Below are positions 38,401-47,655 of a DNA stretch of 64,000 nucleotides, piece by piece. The stretch spans positions 372,001-436,000 of the forward strand of contig NZ_JAELVR010000001.1 of the NCBI RefSeq assembly GCF_016428585.1. The letters run 5' to 3'. Positions within the stretch are counted from its first letter, which is position 1, and every line of letters starts with the position of its first letter. The notes beneath the pieces were generated by a model that made no database searches, was not told where the DNA came from, and saw only the letters and a program-made list of their open reading frames with translations. Source of the DNA: Sedimentitalea arenosa (GTDB taxonomy: Bacteria > Pseudomonadota > Alphaproteobacteria > Rhodobacterales > Rhodobacteraceae). The position numbers were made by a program, and so were the translations under genes.

Positions 38401-38880
38401 TCCTACAAGGACGAATACGAGGTCGCTCGGTTGCTTCTGACAAGTCAGGAGAAGGCCGCTGCCGAGTTCGACGGCGATTTCAGGATGACCTTTCACCTGG
38501 CGCCGCCGATCCTTGGTGGCACGGGCCCGGACGGGCGCCCGAAGAAGCGCGCCTTCGGGCCGTGGCTCAGGACCCCGTTGAGGGTGCTCAAGGCGTTCAA
38601 GATGCTGCGCGGGACACCGCTGGACCTGTTCGGCTACAGCGCCGAGCGCAGGATGGAGCGCGCCTTGATCCGGCAATATGAAGCGGACATGAAAGAAGTG
38701 CTTCCCAAGGTCACGGCCGCGACGCTGGATATCGCCGTGGCGCTAGCGGTATTGCCGCTGGACATTCGTGGCTTCGGTCCCGTCAAGGCGTCGAACGAGG
38801 CCAAGGCGGCGAAGCGGCGCGAGGAGCTTCTGGCTGCGTTCCGTCAGGGTGGGCCGGACATGGCGCAAGCTGCCGAGTGA
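35458..38880 (+). CDS. Indolepyruvate ferredoxin oxidoreductase, fused alpha and gamma domains
   Basis: The 1140-residue protein oxidises arylpyruvates or related 2-oxo acids to acyl-CoA with ferredoxin. The first half is a thiamine-diphosphate-binding IorA-type domain (GLVTGYRGSPLGAVDIQM near residues 46-63; CSGCPHNTSTRVPDGSRAYA about 435-455). A ferredoxin-like cluster follows, with Cys636, Cys639 and Cys642 (CEGCGDC), and a second group CNKDFSCLKGFC. The gamma domain begins around 715 with NIVITGVGGTGVVTIGALLA. A further C-terminal region of about 250 residues follows, as in the long alphaproteobacterial form. An operator-like palindrome lies upstream. Confidence 0.93.
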   Translation: MSTQKISLTDRFDLSKSPVLLNGTQALVRLMLMQKARDRAEGHNTAGLVTGYRGSPLGAVDIQMQRAAKPLAEHDITFQLGLNEDLAATALWGSQQAGLHGDGKFDGVFGLWYGKGPGVDRSGDVIRHANMAGTSALGGVIMAMGDDHTGESSTTLHQSEWALMDAYMPIVSPAGVQEILDYGVYAFALSRFSGLWAGLKVMKDTIEVTSVVDGDPQRMQLVRPEFEMPEGGLNIRLGDTPHAQEPRVIDYKRFAAEAFSHANRMDKRMWGKPGAKIGFVAAGKNWLDLVHAMSLLNIDEAEAERLGITTYKIGQVFPLDMKGFHDWAEGLDLIVVVEEKRKLIEVQIKEAIFDDRRGRRVWGWHKGGGAGSMHGPELFPTQGALDPIMIAERLGKILIEEGRETDGIRAGMAALDDARRNDNAEDIAARLPYFCSGCPHNTSTRVPDGSRAYAGIGCHYMAQWMDRATQGYTHMGGEGANWIGEAPFSNTPHVFQNLGDGTYNHSGIQAIRAAVAAKTNITYKILYNDAVAMTGGQHNEGDLDAPRIAAELKAMGIKQIAVVYDEKEEPARDPFPTGLEWHERAEMEAVQKKFREIEGVSAIIYIQTCAAEKRRRRKRGTFPDPDKRVFINTDICEGCGDCGVQSNCVSIVPEETELGRKRAIDQSSCNKDFSCLKGFCPSFVTLEGAKVKKEATTDLDLPDLPTPDLPAIDGTYNIVITGVGGTGVVTIGALLAQAAQLDGKGAGMMEMAGLAQKGGAVHIHCRLANAPADISAIRVATGEAHALIGGDLVVSAAAKTLGLTRTGQTGAVVNSHEIITGDFTRNTEFALPADRLELALQARIKERLDLFDASDLAKATLGDSIYSNMMVFGGAWQRGLIPLSLESIHQAIDLNGAAVERNKRAFDIGRWAVLHPAEAAAILKPNVVDMPKSLEEKIAYRADHLVAYQGKRLAKRYRQLVDGIDDARLKEAVAKGYHKLLSYKDEYEVARLLLTSQEKAAAEFDGDFRMTFHLAPPILGGTGPDGRPKKRAFGPWLRTPLRVLKAFKMLRGTPLDLFGYSAERRMERALIRQYEADMKEVLPKVTAATLDIAVALAVLPLDIRGFGPVKASNEAKAAKRREELLAAFRQGGPDMAQAAE

Positions 38881-39112
38881 TTGTTGTCTGGCTGCCACCG
38901 GGCGTTCACTGAGGCCGTGCAAGATCTGGGCCCACGAAGCAACCCGACGTGGACTTGGCATTGGACGCGACATTCTGGCTCCTGTGGCGGCAGGCTATAA
39001 ACAGACGATGGATTTCCTCTGGAAAGCCACCTATGACTTGTTCTCGACGCCGCTCGTCGTTCTGGACTGCGGCTTGGAGTTCGAGGACCGGCACCGCGCC
39101 TGAGATACTGAC

Positions 39113-39922
39113 ATGGCAGTTGGCATTTTCGATTCCGGCCTTGGCGGGCTGACCGTTCTGGCCGCGGCGCAGGCACGGTTGCCCGACGTGGAGTTCCTGT
39201 ATCTCGGCGACAGTGCCCATGCGCCCTATGGTGTGCGCGATGCCGATGACGTCTATGATCTGACGGTGAAATCCGTGCATCGGCTCTGGGACGGTGGTTG
39301 CGACTTGGTGATCCTGGCTTGCAACACGGCAAGTGCCGCGGCGCTGCGTCGGATCCAGGAGGCTGGCTTGCCCAAGGGCAAGCGCGTGCTGGGTGTATTC
39401 GTCCCGCTGATCGAAGCGCTGACCGAGCGGCAATGGGGTGATAACAGCCCGCCAAGAGAAGTTGCTGTCAAGCATGTTGCGCTGTTCGCGACCCCGGCGA
39501 CGGTTGCCAGTCGGGCTTTCCAGCGGGAACTTGCCTTCCGGGCCATCGGCGTTGATGTCGAAGCACAAGCCTGCGGCGGCGTGGTCGACGCGATCGAGGA
39601 AGGCGACATGATCCTGGCCGAGGCGCTGGTGCGCAGCCATGTCGATGCGCTGAAACGCAAGATGCCGCACCCGCAGGCGGCAATTCTTGGCTGCACGCAT
39701 TACCCGCTGATGGCGGATGCTTTCCAAGAGGCGCTGGGGCCGGACGTGACCGTGTTCAGCCAGGCAAACCTGGTGGCGGAAAGCCTCGCGGATTACCTTC
39801 AACGCCATCCCGACATGTTGGGAAACGGGGCGGCCGGATACCTGACGACGGGCGATGCCAGGCGTGTCAGCGACCGGGCGACGCAGTTCCTCCGACGACA
39901 GATCTCCTTTTCCCCGGCCTGA
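39113..39922 (+). CDS. murI: Glutamate racemase
   Basis: MurI makes D-glutamate for peptidoglycan. The 269-residue protein has IFDSGLGG near the start with Asp7, the first catalytic Cys70 in [12 protein letters not shown], and the second, Cys194, with His196 in GCTHYPLM. These are the residues used for proton transfer in both directions. The 232-nt spacer before it shows no gene. Confidence 0.96.
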   Translation: MAVGIFDSGLGGLTVLAAAQARLPDVEFLYLGDSAHAPYGVRDADDVYDLTVKSVHRLWDGGCDLVILACNTASAAALRRIQEAGLPKGKRVLGVFVPLIEALTERQWGDNSPPREVAVKHVALFATPATVASRAFQRELAFRAIGVDVEAQACGGVVDAIEEGDMILAEALVRSHVDALKRKMPHPQAAILGCTHYPLMADAFQEALGPDVTVFSQANLVAESLADYLQRHPDMLGNGAAGYLTTGDARRVSDRATQFLRRQISFSPA

Positions 39923-40014
39923 TTTTTATCAAGGCCCGCGCGAGTCGTTTCGCGCTATTCCGGTGTCGACCCGTGCGGCATCATCATCGAGACATCAATG
40001 ACTGAAGGTCCGAC

Positions 40015-41043
40015 ATGACCCACAAGATCGCAATCCTTGGCGCCAGCGGATACACCGGCGCCGAACTGATCCGGCTGATCGCCGGCCATCCGAACATGGA
40101 AATCGTCGCCCTGTCGGGGGAGCGCAAGGCGGGGATGACCCTGGCCGAGGTGTTTCCGCATCTGCGCCACCTGGACCTGCCGGCCTTGTGTCGGATCGAC
40201 GAGATCGACTTTTCCAATGTCGACCTGTGTTTCTGCGCCTTGCCGCACAAAACCAGCCAGGAGGTCATCCGCGACCTGCCGGCTGACCTCAAGATCGTCG
40301 ACCTGAGCGCCGATTTCCGGCTGCGCGACCCGGCGGCCTACGAGAAATGGTATGGCAACGCCCATGCGGCGCTCGCACAGCAGGAAGAGGCGGTCTATGG
40401 GCTGACCGAGTTCTATCGCGACGAGATCAGCGCTGCGCGGCTGGTGGCAGGAACCGGGTGCAACGCGGCGACGGGACAATTTGCGCTGCGGCCGCTGATT
40501 TCAGCCGGTGTGATCGACTTGGACGAGATCATCCTCGACTTGAAATGTGCGGTTTCGGGTGCCGGGCGCAGCCTCAAGGAAAACCTGCTGCATGCCGAGT
40601 TGAGCGAAGGCTACAACGCCTATGCCATCGGTGGTACGCATCGCCACCTCGGCGAGTTCGACCAGGAGTTCAGCGCGTTGGCAGGGCGACCGGTGCGGGT
40701 GCAGTTCACGCCACATCTGATCCCGGCCAACCGGGGCATACTCGCGACTGTTTATGTCCGGGGCGAGGCGGAGGAGATCCACGCGACGTTCCAGCGCGCC
40801 TATGAAGGGGAACCCTTCATCGAGGTTTTGCCCTTTGGCGAAGCGCCGAGCACGCATCACGTGCGTGGGTCGAACTTCGTGCATCTGGGCGTCACGTCGG
40901 ACCGGATCAACGGCCGCGCGATCGTGATCGCGGCGCTGGATAACCTGACAAAAGGTAGCAGTGGCCAAGCGTTGCAAAATGCCAACCTGATGTTACGTGA
41001 AAAAGAGACCGAGGGTCTGATGATGGCCCCGCTGTTTCCATGA
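40015..41043 (+). CDS. argC: N-acetyl-gamma-glutamyl-phosphate reductase
   Basis: ArgC carries out the third step of arginine synthesis, reducing N-acetylglutamyl phosphate with NADPH. The 342-residue protein has the nucleotide-binding [15 protein letters not shown] start and the catalytic Cys149 in [15 protein letters not shown], with the substrate region [11 protein letters not shown] after it. It is followed by ccmE after 8 nt, so it may share a transcript with cytochrome c maturation genes, although the pathways are unrelated. Confidence 0.96.
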   Translation: MTHKIAILGASGYTGAELIRLIAGHPNMEIVALSGERKAGMTLAEVFPHLRHLDLPALCRIDEIDFSNVDLCFCALPHKTSQEVIRDLPADLKIVDLSADFRLRDPAAYEKWYGNAHAALAQQEEAVYGLTEFYRDEISAARLVAGTGCNAATGQFALRPLISAGVIDLDEIILDLKCAVSGAGRSLKENLLHAELSEGYNAYAIGGTHRHLGEFDQEFSALAGRPVRVQFTPHLIPANRGILATVYVRGEAEEIHATFQRAYEGEPFIEVLPFGEAPSTHHVRGSNFVHLGVTSDRINGRAIVIAALDNLTKGSSGQALQNANLMLREKETEGLMMAPLFP

Positions 41044-41051
41044 GGTAGCCG

Positions 41052-41498
41052 ATGAAGAGCCTTAAGAAGAAACGCCGTGTTCAGGTCATCGTGGTCGCCG
41101 CTGTCGCGTTGACGGTGGCGACCGGAATGATCGGGTATGCGATGCGCGATGGAATCAATTTCTTCCGCGCGCCGAGTCAGATCATGGCTGAACCCCCGGC
41201 GCCGGGCGAGGTCTTCCGCATCGGTGGCCTGGTCGAAGAAGGCAGTATTGTGCGCGGCGAGGGCGAGACGATCCGCTTTGTCGTGACCGACGGCGGCGCT
41301 TCGGTTCCCGTGACGTTCTCGGGCGTACTGCCCGATCTCTTTGCGGAGAACCAGGGAATGGTGGGTACCGGGAGCTACGTGAACGGCACCTTTGAGGCCA
41401 CTGAAATACTTGCGAAACATGACGAGACCTACATGCCCGCGGAAGTCGTTGATGCGCTCAAGGAACAGGGCGTCTACAAGGAGCCTAGCGGCAGCTGA
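41052..41498 (+). CDS. ccmE: Cytochrome c maturation haem chaperone CcmE
   Basis: CcmE holds haem covalently on a His before passing it to CcmF. The 148-residue protein has an N-terminal anchor helix (QVIVVAAVALTVATGMIGYA), the OB-fold body (FRIGGLVEEGSIVRG) and the haem-binding His123 with Tyr127 in AKHDETYMP. It is the first of the ccm genes here; ccmF and ccmH follow after an inserted lysis pair. Confidence 0.97.
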   Translation: MKSLKKKRRVQVIVVAAVALTVATGMIGYAMRDGINFFRAPSQIMAEPPAPGEVFRIGGLVEEGSIVRGEGETIRFVVTDGGASVPVTFSGVLPDLFAENQGMVGTGSYVNGTFEATEILAKHDETYMPAEVVDALKEQGVYKEPSGS

Positions 41499-41608
41499 CG
41501 CGCTGTCGCATTGTCTTTCGAAGCAGATTGAATTCGTAGCGCACGGTCGGGTTCCCGGTCGTTAACCCATTTGCAGCAGTCTTCCCGACGTATTCTTGGG
41601 AGACTGTC

Positions 41609-42220
41609 ATGCAGACTGTGCGTGAAATTGCAGAAGAGATTGTGGCCCGCGAGGGCGGCTATGTGAACGATCCCGACGACCCTGGCGGCGCCACGAATTT
41701 CGGCGTCACGATTCACACAATGCGCCGGCTTGGACTGGACCTGACCGGCGATGGTGAGGTCGGCGTGGCCGATGTTCGAGCCCTGAGCCGGGCGCAGGCG
41801 GTCGATATCTTCATAACCCACTACTTCGTGCGGCCACGGATCGCGGATATGCCGGCGGCTCTGCAGGCGAGCCTGTTCGACATGTACGTCAATGCTGGGG
41901 CGAATGCGGTGAAGATCCTGCAGCGAATGCTGCGAGACATGGGATATGCGGTGGCGGTCGATGGTGCGATCGGACCGCAGACGCTGAAGGCGGCCGAGGA
42001 TGCGGCGCATCCCGATCCGTTGGTGCTGCGGGACGCCTATGGGGTGGCACGGCGCAACTACTATTTCCGTATCGGCGATGGACGCGTGGCGAGCCGGAAA
42101 TACGCCCGAACGCGCGCCGGCGGAAAAGGCGGCTGGATCAGGCGCGCCGAGGAATTCCTGTCGCCGAAGTACCATATGACGCAGGCGCAATTTCAACAGA
42201 GGGTGGCAGCATGGGGCTGA
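41609..42220 (+). CDS. GH108 peptidoglycan hydrolase (endolysin), GTA-lysis type
   Basis: The 203-residue protein has the N-terminal glycoside hydrolase 108 motif with catalytic Glu15 (AREGGYVNDPDDPGGATNFG) and a C-terminal peptidoglycan-binding-like segment (VAVDGAIGPQTLKAAED). There is no signal peptide, so a holin is needed for export, and the next gene overlaps its end by 10 nt. This pair resembles the endolysin/holin genes that release the gene transfer agent in Rhodobacter capsulatus (rcc00555/rcc00556, from memory). Confidence 0.85.
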   Translation: MQTVREIAEEIVAREGGYVNDPDDPGGATNFGVTIHTMRRLGLDLTGDGEVGVADVRALSRAQAVDIFITHYFVRPRIADMPAALQASLFDMYVNAGANAVKILQRMLRDMGYAVAVDGAIGPQTLKAAEDAAHPDPLVLRDAYGVARRNYYFRIGDGRVASRKYARTRAGGKGGWIRRAEEFLSPKYHMTQAQFQQRVAAWG

Positions 42221-42789
42221 TCCAGGGATTTCTGAGCATGATGTTCGGCAACGGACGCAACATCATTCGCGAGACTGCCGAGGTCTTTACCGAGAACGCG
42301 GAGGCCGGGGCGCAGCGCGCCCGCCAGGTGCAAAGCCAGGCGATGCAGCAGTTCGGCGCCGAATTCGTGGTGCCTCGGCAGGGGCGGTTCGATCAGGTCA
42401 TGGACGGTGTGAATCGCTTGCCGCGACCCGCGCTGGCACTGGGAACGCTGGGCCTGTTCGTGGCGGCGATGATCGATCCCTTGTGGTTTGCTGCAAGGAT
42501 GCAAGGCATCGCCCTCGTGCCGGAACCGCTGTGGTGGCTTCTTGGGGTGATCGTCTCGTTCTATTTCGGCGCGCGACACCAGCTGAAAGCGCAGAGCTTT
42601 CAGCGCGAGGTCGCCGCGACCATGGCGCGCGTGCCGCAGGTGGTCGAGAACATTAACACGCTGGAGCGGATGCGCGCGGACAGTCCGGGCGCTGCCGATC
42701 CGGGGCCGGATGCCCAATTGAACGTGGCGGTGCTGCGAAGCGAGGAGAATCCGGCCTTGCAGGACTGGAAGACCGCCCGCAGCGCCTGA
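42211..42789 (+). CDS. Holin-family protein (3TM superfamily)
   Basis: The 192-residue product overlaps the endolysin stop by 10 nt. It begins with an amphipathic segment, then two clear membrane segments (about 70-92, ALALGTLGLFVAAMIDPLWF, and 103-121, LWWLLGVIVSFYFGARH) and a hydrophilic C-terminal tail. This fits the holin_3TMs family seen beside GTA endolysins. It would open the inner membrane for the endolysin. Confidence 0.78.
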   Translation: MGLIQGFLSMMFGNGRNIIRETAEVFTENAEAGAQRARQVQSQAMQQFGAEFVVPRQGRFDQVMDGVNRLPRPALALGTLGLFVAAMIDPLWFAARMQGIALVPEPLWWLLGVIVSFYFGARHQLKAQSFQREVAATMARVPQVVENINTLERMRADSPGAADPGPDAQLNVAVLRSEENPALQDWKTARSA

Positions 42790-42865
42790 GGCTTGCGACA
42801 ATGTGAACCGCCGTCCGTGCCGAATACCGTTGGCCGCAGGGCGGCGGGGGTCTATACCTTTGAGC

Positions 42866-44836
42866 ATGATTACAGAGCTCGGACATTTCTGCCTCATCCT
42901 CGCATTCATGGTGGCCATCGTGCAGATGGTCGTGCCACTTGTCGGGGCGCATAAACGATGGACCGGCTGGATGGCGGTCGCGGAACCTGCTGCGACAGTG
43001 CAGTTCCTGCTGACGGCCTTTGCCTTCGGCGCTCTGACCTGGGCTTTCGTCACCTCGGATTTCTCGTTGCAACTGGTGGTCTTGAACAGTCATTCGGCCA
43101 AGCCGATGATCTACAAGATCAGTGGAACCTGGGGCAACCACGAAGGTTCCATGCTACTCTGGGTTTTGATCGTGACCCTGTTCGGCGCGATGGCGGCCTG
43201 GTTCGGGGGCGGATTGCCACCCAGCCTGAAGGCGCGTGTTCTGGCGGTTCAATCTGCTATCGCGGTCGCCTTCTTCGCCTTCATCCTGTTTACCAGCAAC
43301 CCGTTCATTCGACTGGCTGTGCCGCCGTTTGACGGGCAGGATCTGAACCCGCTGTTGCAGGACCCGGGTCTCGCGTTTCACCCGCCGTTTCTCTATCTCG
43401 GCTATGTCGGCTTGAGCATGGCGTTTTCATTCGCTGTCGCGGCGCTGATCGAGGGGCGGGTCGATGCCGCTTGGGGGCGCTGGGTGCGGCCCTGGACGTT
43501 GGCCGCTTGGGTCTTCCTGACCATCGGTATCGCGCTTGGATCGTGGTGGGCCTATTATGAGCTGGGTTGGGGCGGCTTCTGGTTCTGGGACCCGGTCGAA
43601 AACGCCTCTTTCATGCCTTGGCTTCTGGCGGCGGCGCTGCTTCATTCGGCGATCGTGGTTGAAAAACGCGAGGCGCTGAAGAGTTGGACCATCCTGCTTG
43701 CAATCCTCGCCTTTGGCTTTTCGCTGATCGGCACGTTCATCGTGCGCTCGGGTTTGCTGACAAGTGTCCATGCTTTCGCCAACGACCCGGAGCGGGGCGT
43801 ATTCATCCTGATCATCCTGGCAGTGTTCACCGGCGGCGCGCTGACGCTTTACGCCATGCGTGCCGGAGCGATGGAAGCCAAAGGTGTGTTCGGTGTCGTG
43901 AGCCGGGAAAGCGCTCTGCTGACAAACAACATCATCCTCGCAGTGTCGTGCTTTGTGGTCTTCGTCGGCACGATGTGGCCGGTGATCGCCGAGATGTTCT
44001 TTGACCGCAAGCTGAGCGTCGGACCGCCGTTCTTCAACATGGCTTTCACGCCCTTCATGGTGCTGCTGGGGATAATCCTGCCGGTTGGCGCGATGCTGCC
44101 GTGGAAGCGCGGCAAGCTGGGGCGCGCCATGTGGCCCCTGCGCTATGCTTTCATGCTGGCTGTGGCCTTGGGGCTGTTGGCGTGGGCCATGCAGACCGGG
44201 CGCAGTGCCTTGGGGCCTGTCGGGCTGTTCCTTGGCTCGTGGGTTGTGTTCGGCGCGCTGGTCGACCTTTGGTCACGCACGGGGCGAGGCTCGAACCGTC
44301 TTGCACGTCTGACCCGCTTGCCGCGCGCCGATTGGGGCAAGGCGACGGCACATGCCGGTCTGGGGATCACCATGTTCGCCATCGCCGGCCTGACCGCATG
44401 GGAGCAGGAGGATATCCGGGTCGCACAACTGGGGGAACCATTTGAGGTCGGCGCGTTTACTCTGACGCTTGACGACGTGATCGACCTGGAAGGACCCAAC
44501 TACCTGTCCACGACGGGACTCGTGACCCTCGCAAAGGACGGTCGGACCTTGGCGCAGTTGCGCCCGGAAAAGCGGCAGTATCCGGTGGCGCGGATGCCCA
44601 CGACCGAGGCGGCGATCGACTACCGGTTCCTGCGCGATGTCTACGTCGTGATCGGTGATCAACAGACCAATGGTGGCTGGACAGTGCGGACATATATTAA
44701 GCCGCTGACCAACTGGATATGGGCCGGCTGCATCCTGATGTCGTTGGGCGGAGCGCTGAGCCTGTCCGACCGCCGTTTCCGGGTCGCGGCCGGCGCGCGC
44801 CGCCGTGCCGGAACGCAGGGACTGCCCGCCGAATGA
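42866..44836 (+). CDS. ccmF: Cytochrome c haem lyase subunit CcmF
   Basis: The ATG at 42866 (MITELGHFCLIL) gives 656 residues, the usual CcmF length; an in-frame upstream Met adds 21 atypical residues. CcmF spans the membrane many times and carries the tryptophan-rich haem-handling motif WGGFWFWDPVENASFMPW. Conserved periplasmic segments such as TWGNHEGSMLLWVL and DPGLAFHPPFLYLGYVG are also present. With CcmH it attaches haem to apocytochrome c. No strong ribosome site precedes the start. It overlaps ccmH by 4 nt. Confidence 0.97.
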   Translation: MITELGHFCLILAFMVAIVQMVVPLVGAHKRWTGWMAVAEPAATVQFLLTAFAFGALTWAFVTSDFSLQLVVLNSHSAKPMIYKISGTWGNHEGSMLLWVLIVTLFGAMAAWFGGGLPPSLKARVLAVQSAIAVAFFAFILFTSNPFIRLAVPPFDGQDLNPLLQDPGLAFHPPFLYLGYVGLSMAFSFAVAALIEGRVDAAWGRWVRPWTLAAWVFLTIGIALGSWWAYYELGWGGFWFWDPVENASFMPWLLAAALLHSAIVVEKREALKSWTILLAILAFGFSLIGTFIVRSGLLTSVHAFANDPERGVFILIILAVFTGGALTLYAMRAGAMEAKGVFGVVSRESALLTNNIILAVSCFVVFVGTMWPVIAEMFFDRKLSVGPPFFNMAFTPFMVLLGIILPVGAMLPWKRGKLGRAMWPLRYAFMLAVALGLLAWAMQTGRSALGPVGLFLGSWVVFGALVDLWSRTGRGSNRLARLTRLPRADWGKATAHAGLGITMFAIAGLTAWEQEDIRVAQLGEPFEVGAFTLTLDDVIDLEGPNYLSTTGLVTLAKDGRTLAQLRPEKRQYPVARMPTTEAAIDYRFLRDVYVVIGDQQTNGGWTVRTYIKPLTNWIWAGCILMSLGGALSLSDRRFRVAAGARRRAGTQGLPAE

Positions 44837-45309
44837 AACGCACACTTCTCAATCTGGCGCTGGTCTGTGCGCTCGGGATTGCATACCTTGCGACACCCGC
44901 GCAAGCGGTTCTGCCTGACGAGGTGCTGGACGATCCGGTTCTCGAAGAGCGAGCGCGTGAGCTGAGCCGGGAGTTGCGCTGCCTTGTCTGCCGCAACGAG
45001 AGCATCGACGAGAGCAACGCCGACCTTGCGCGCGATCTGCGCCTTCTGGTCCGCGAACGCCTGGTCGAGGGAGACAGCAACGAGCAGGCGCTCGAATTCA
45101 TCGTGGATCGCTATGGCGAATACGTTCTGCTGCGCCCCACGACCGGGGGATCGAACTGGATCCTCTGGGCGGCGGGTCCGCTGATGCTGTTGTTGGCCGG
45201 CGGCGTCGGTTATGGCTATCTGCGCGGCCGCGAGGCCGCGCCCAAGACACAGGAAGCCGCGCTCTCGGAGGCCGAACAGGAGCGGTTGCGCCAGATTCTC
45301 GAGGATTGA
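44833..45309 (+). CDS. ccmH: Cytochrome c maturation thiol-oxidoreductase CcmH
   Basis: The start overlaps the ccmF stop (ATGA). The 158-residue product has a signal peptide (LVCALGIAYLATPAQA) and the redox motif LRCLVCRNESI with Cys50 and Cys53, which keeps apocytochrome cysteines reduced. It then has one membrane segment (WILWAAGPLMLLLAGGVGYG) and a short tail. This is the short CcmH/CcmL form; the TPR module (CcmI) is not encoded next to it. Confidence 0.95.
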   Translation: MKRTLLNLALVCALGIAYLATPAQAVLPDEVLDDPVLEERARELSRELRCLVCRNESIDESNADLARDLRLLVRERLVEGDSNEQALEFIVDRYGEYVLLRPTTGGSNWILWAAGPLMLLLAGGVGYGYLRGREAAPKTQEAALSEAEQERLRQILED

Positions 45310-45378
45310 CGCCCGGTTCCGCTTTTCCTGCAGGCCGGTTTCGGGCAGGTTCCGCGCAACCAACAGCACGAGGGCGTC

Positions 45379-46155
45379 ATGGAATATCAGACAATCACCG
45401 TGGACATTACCGACGGGCTGGGCATCGTGACCCTTAACCGGCCGGACAAGATGAACGCTCTCACCACGCAGATGCGGGCTGAGATCGCCTATGCAATGCG
45501 CGAGACCGCCAAAGAGGCCCGTGCCATCGTCCTGACCGGGGCCGGGCGCGCCTTTTGCACCGGGCAGGACCTGGGCGATCGGAGCGATGCGACCCAGATC
45601 GACCTCGAACGCACCCTGCGCGATGAATATGCACCGATGCTTGCGTCGATCTATGACTGCCCGGTGCCAACCATCGCGGCGGTCAACGGACCGGCGGCCG
45701 GGGCAGGGGCGAACCTCGCGCTGAGCGCCGACGTGGTGATCGCGACCGAGAGCGCCTATTTCCTGCAGGCCTTCACCCGCATCGGGCTGATCCCCGATGC
45801 TGGCGGCACCTGGTTCATGCCGCGCCAGATGGGGCTGGCCAAGGCGATGGGCGCGGCTTTGTTCGCGGACAAGATCAGCGCCCGACAGGCCGATGAATGG
45901 GGACTGATCTGGGAAGCGGTCGAGGATGGCGAGTTCGACGCACACTGGCGCGCGCGTGCCGCGCACCTTGCCGCCGGACCGACCGCAGCCTATGCGGCGG
46001 TCAAGAAAGCCATTCGCGGCTCCTTCGGCAAGGAACTGGAGGATCAGCTGGAAACCGAGGCGCACCTGCAGGGCGAATGCGGCAAGTCGCGGGATTTCCG
46101 CGAAGGTGTGTTGGCCTTCCTGCAGAAACGCCCGGCGAGCTTCGAAGGCCGCTGA
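45379..46155 (+). CDS. Enoyl-CoA hydratase/isomerase family protein (PaaG-like)
   Basis: The 258-residue crotonase-fold protein has the oxyanion motif LTGAGRAFCTGQDLGDR and GPAAGAGANLALSADVVIA, then the active-site region FTRIGLIPDAGGTWFMPRQM. The LIPDAGGTW form is typical of PaaG (ring-epoxide isomerase of phenylacetate breakdown) and its close relatives. No other paa gene lies nearby, so general enoyl-CoA hydration or isomerisation is also possible. Confidence 0.8.
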   Translation: MEYQTITVDITDGLGIVTLNRPDKMNALTTQMRAEIAYAMRETAKEARAIVLTGAGRAFCTGQDLGDRSDATQIDLERTLRDEYAPMLASIYDCPVPTIAAVNGPAAGAGANLALSADVVIATESAYFLQAFTRIGLIPDAGGTWFMPRQMGLAKAMGAALFADKISARQADEWGLIWEAVEDGEFDAHWRARAAHLAAGPTAAYAAVKKAIRGSFGKELEDQLETEAHLQGECGKSRDFREGVLAFLQKRPASFEGR

Positions 46156-46185
46156 GCCAGAGGGAACACAACACCGGTCAGAATG

Positions 46186-46221
46186 AAAAACGGCCCGCCC
46201 TCTTTGCGAAGGCGGGCCGTT
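46186..46221. terminator. Bidirectional terminator between the enoyl-CoA hydratase gene and gltA
   Basis: An 11-bp stem (AACGGCCCGCC and GGCGGGCCGTT, 46189-46199 and 46211-46221) closes an 11-nt loop. Five A residues on the left give a T-run for the reverse strand (gltA); the forward side is TTCTGCTT. It lies between convergent genes, as expected. Confidence 0.85.
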
Positions 46222-46239
46222 CTGCTTGGATCCTGGAGA

Positions 46240-47535
46240 TCAGCGCTTTTCGATGTCCACGTAGTCGCGCTGGGTCTCGCCCAGATACAGCTGGCGCGGG
46301 CGACCGATCTTGTTCTGCGGGTCCGCGATCATCTCTTTCCACTGGCTGACCCAGCCCACGGTGCGGGAGACGGCAAAGATCGGCGTGAACATCGAAGTCG
46401 GGAAGCCCATCGCCTCGAGGATGATGCCCGAGTAGAAATCGACGTTGGGGAACAGTTTCTTGTCCGCGAAATAGGGGTCCTCCAACGCCTGGCGCTCGAG
46501 CTCCTTTGCGACCTGGAGGATCGGGTTGTCCTCGATTCCCAGCAGGTCGAGCACCTCGTCGGCGGATTGCTTCATGACCGTCGCGCGCGGGTCGAAGTTC
46601 TTGTAGACCCTGTGGCCGAAGCCCATCAGGCGGAACGGGTCGTTCTTGTCCTTGGCGCGGCCGATGAACTCGGGGATCCGGTCGGGCGTGCCGATTTCCT
46701 TCAGCATCTCGAGGCAGGCCTGGTTGGCGCCGCCATGTGCCGGCCCCCAGAGACAGGCGATGCCGGCGGCGATGCAGGCGAACGGGTTGGCGCCGGACGA
46801 CGATGCCAGCCGCACCGTCGAGGTCGAGGCGTTCTGCTCGTGGTCGGCGTGAAGCGTGAAGATACGGTCCATCGCGCGGGAGAGGATCGGGTCGACATGG
46901 TATTCCTCGGCGGGCACCGAGAAGCACATGTGCAGGAAGTTGGATGCATAATCCAGATCGTTGCGCGGATAGACGAAGGGCTGTCCGATGGAATACTTGT
47001 AAGCCATCGCGGCGATCGTCGGCACCTTGGCGATCAGGCGCATGGCCGCGACTTCTCGCTGCCATTCGTCGTTGATGTCGGTGCTGTCGTGATAGAATGC
47101 AGACATCGCGCCGACCACGCCGACCATGGTCGCCATGGGGTGCGCGTCCCGGCGGAACCCGCGGAAGAAGTTGTGCATCTGCTCATGCACCATGGTGTGG
47201 CGCGTGATGCGGGTTTCGAAATCTTCCAGAGCCGCGGCATCCGGCAATTCGCCGTTCATCAGCAGATAGCAGACTTCGAGATAGTGCGATTTCTCGGCCA
47301 GTTGATCGATCGGATACCCGCGGTGCAGCAGAATACCCTTGTCGCCGTCGATGAATGTGATCGTGCTGTCGCAGCTTGCCGTCGAGGTGAAGCCCGGATC
47401 GTAGGTGAAGACGCCGGCGGTGCCATAGAGCTTGCGGATGTCGACGACATCGGGACCGGCGGTTGGCGAGTAGATCGGCAGCTCGTATGTCTTGTCCCCG
47501 ATCGTCAGGGTCGCGGATTTGGTCGTGTCAGTCAT
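46240..47535 (-). CDS. gltA: Citrate synthase
   Basis: The enzyme condenses acetyl-CoA and oxaloacetate at the entry to the TCA cycle. The ATG at 47535 ([20 protein letters not shown]) gives 431 residues, the length of the hexameric type II form. The active-site His regions are [18 protein letters not shown] and [20 protein letters not shown], and the catalytic Asp lies in [14 protein letters not shown] and its surroundings. AGAGGAAGAGA precedes the ATG. It is 120 nt downstream of gltX on the same strand. Confidence 0.97.
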   Translation of the reverse strand: MTDTTKSATLTIGDKTYELPIYSPTAGPDVVDIRKLYGTAGVFTYDPGFTSTASCDSTITFIDGDKGILLHRGYPIDQLAEKSHYLEVCYLLMNGELPDAAALEDFETRITRHTMVHEQMHNFFRGFRRDAHPMATMVGVVGAMSAFYHDSTDINDEWQREVAAMRLIAKVPTIAAMAYKYSIGQPFVYPRNDLDYASNFLHMCFSVPAEEYHVDPILSRAMDRIFTLHADHEQNASTSTVRLASSSGANPFACIAAGIACLWGPAHGGANQACLEMLKEIGTPDRIPEFIGRAKDKNDPFRLMGFGHRVYKNFDPRATVMKQSADEVLDLLGIEDNPILQVAKELERQALEDPYFADKKLFPNVDFYSGIILEAMGFPTSMFTPIFAVSRTVGWVSQWKEMIADPQNKIGRPRQLYLGETQRDYVDIEKR

Positions 47536-47655
47536 GATGTCTCTTCCTCTTACATCCACGGGCGGCGCCAAGCGCGCCTCGTGCGGGCGGGGTCGGCGCG
47601 CCGGTGCGCAGACCCGGTGGTATCGGCATCCGTCCGTCCCGGTCCAGGCCGGAGG

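Noticed and set aside
41609-42789. Reading the endolysin/holin pair as a prophage remnant
   Set aside because: No integrase, capsid, portal or repressor genes are nearby and the flanks are intact ccm genes; a GTA-type lysis pair explains it better.
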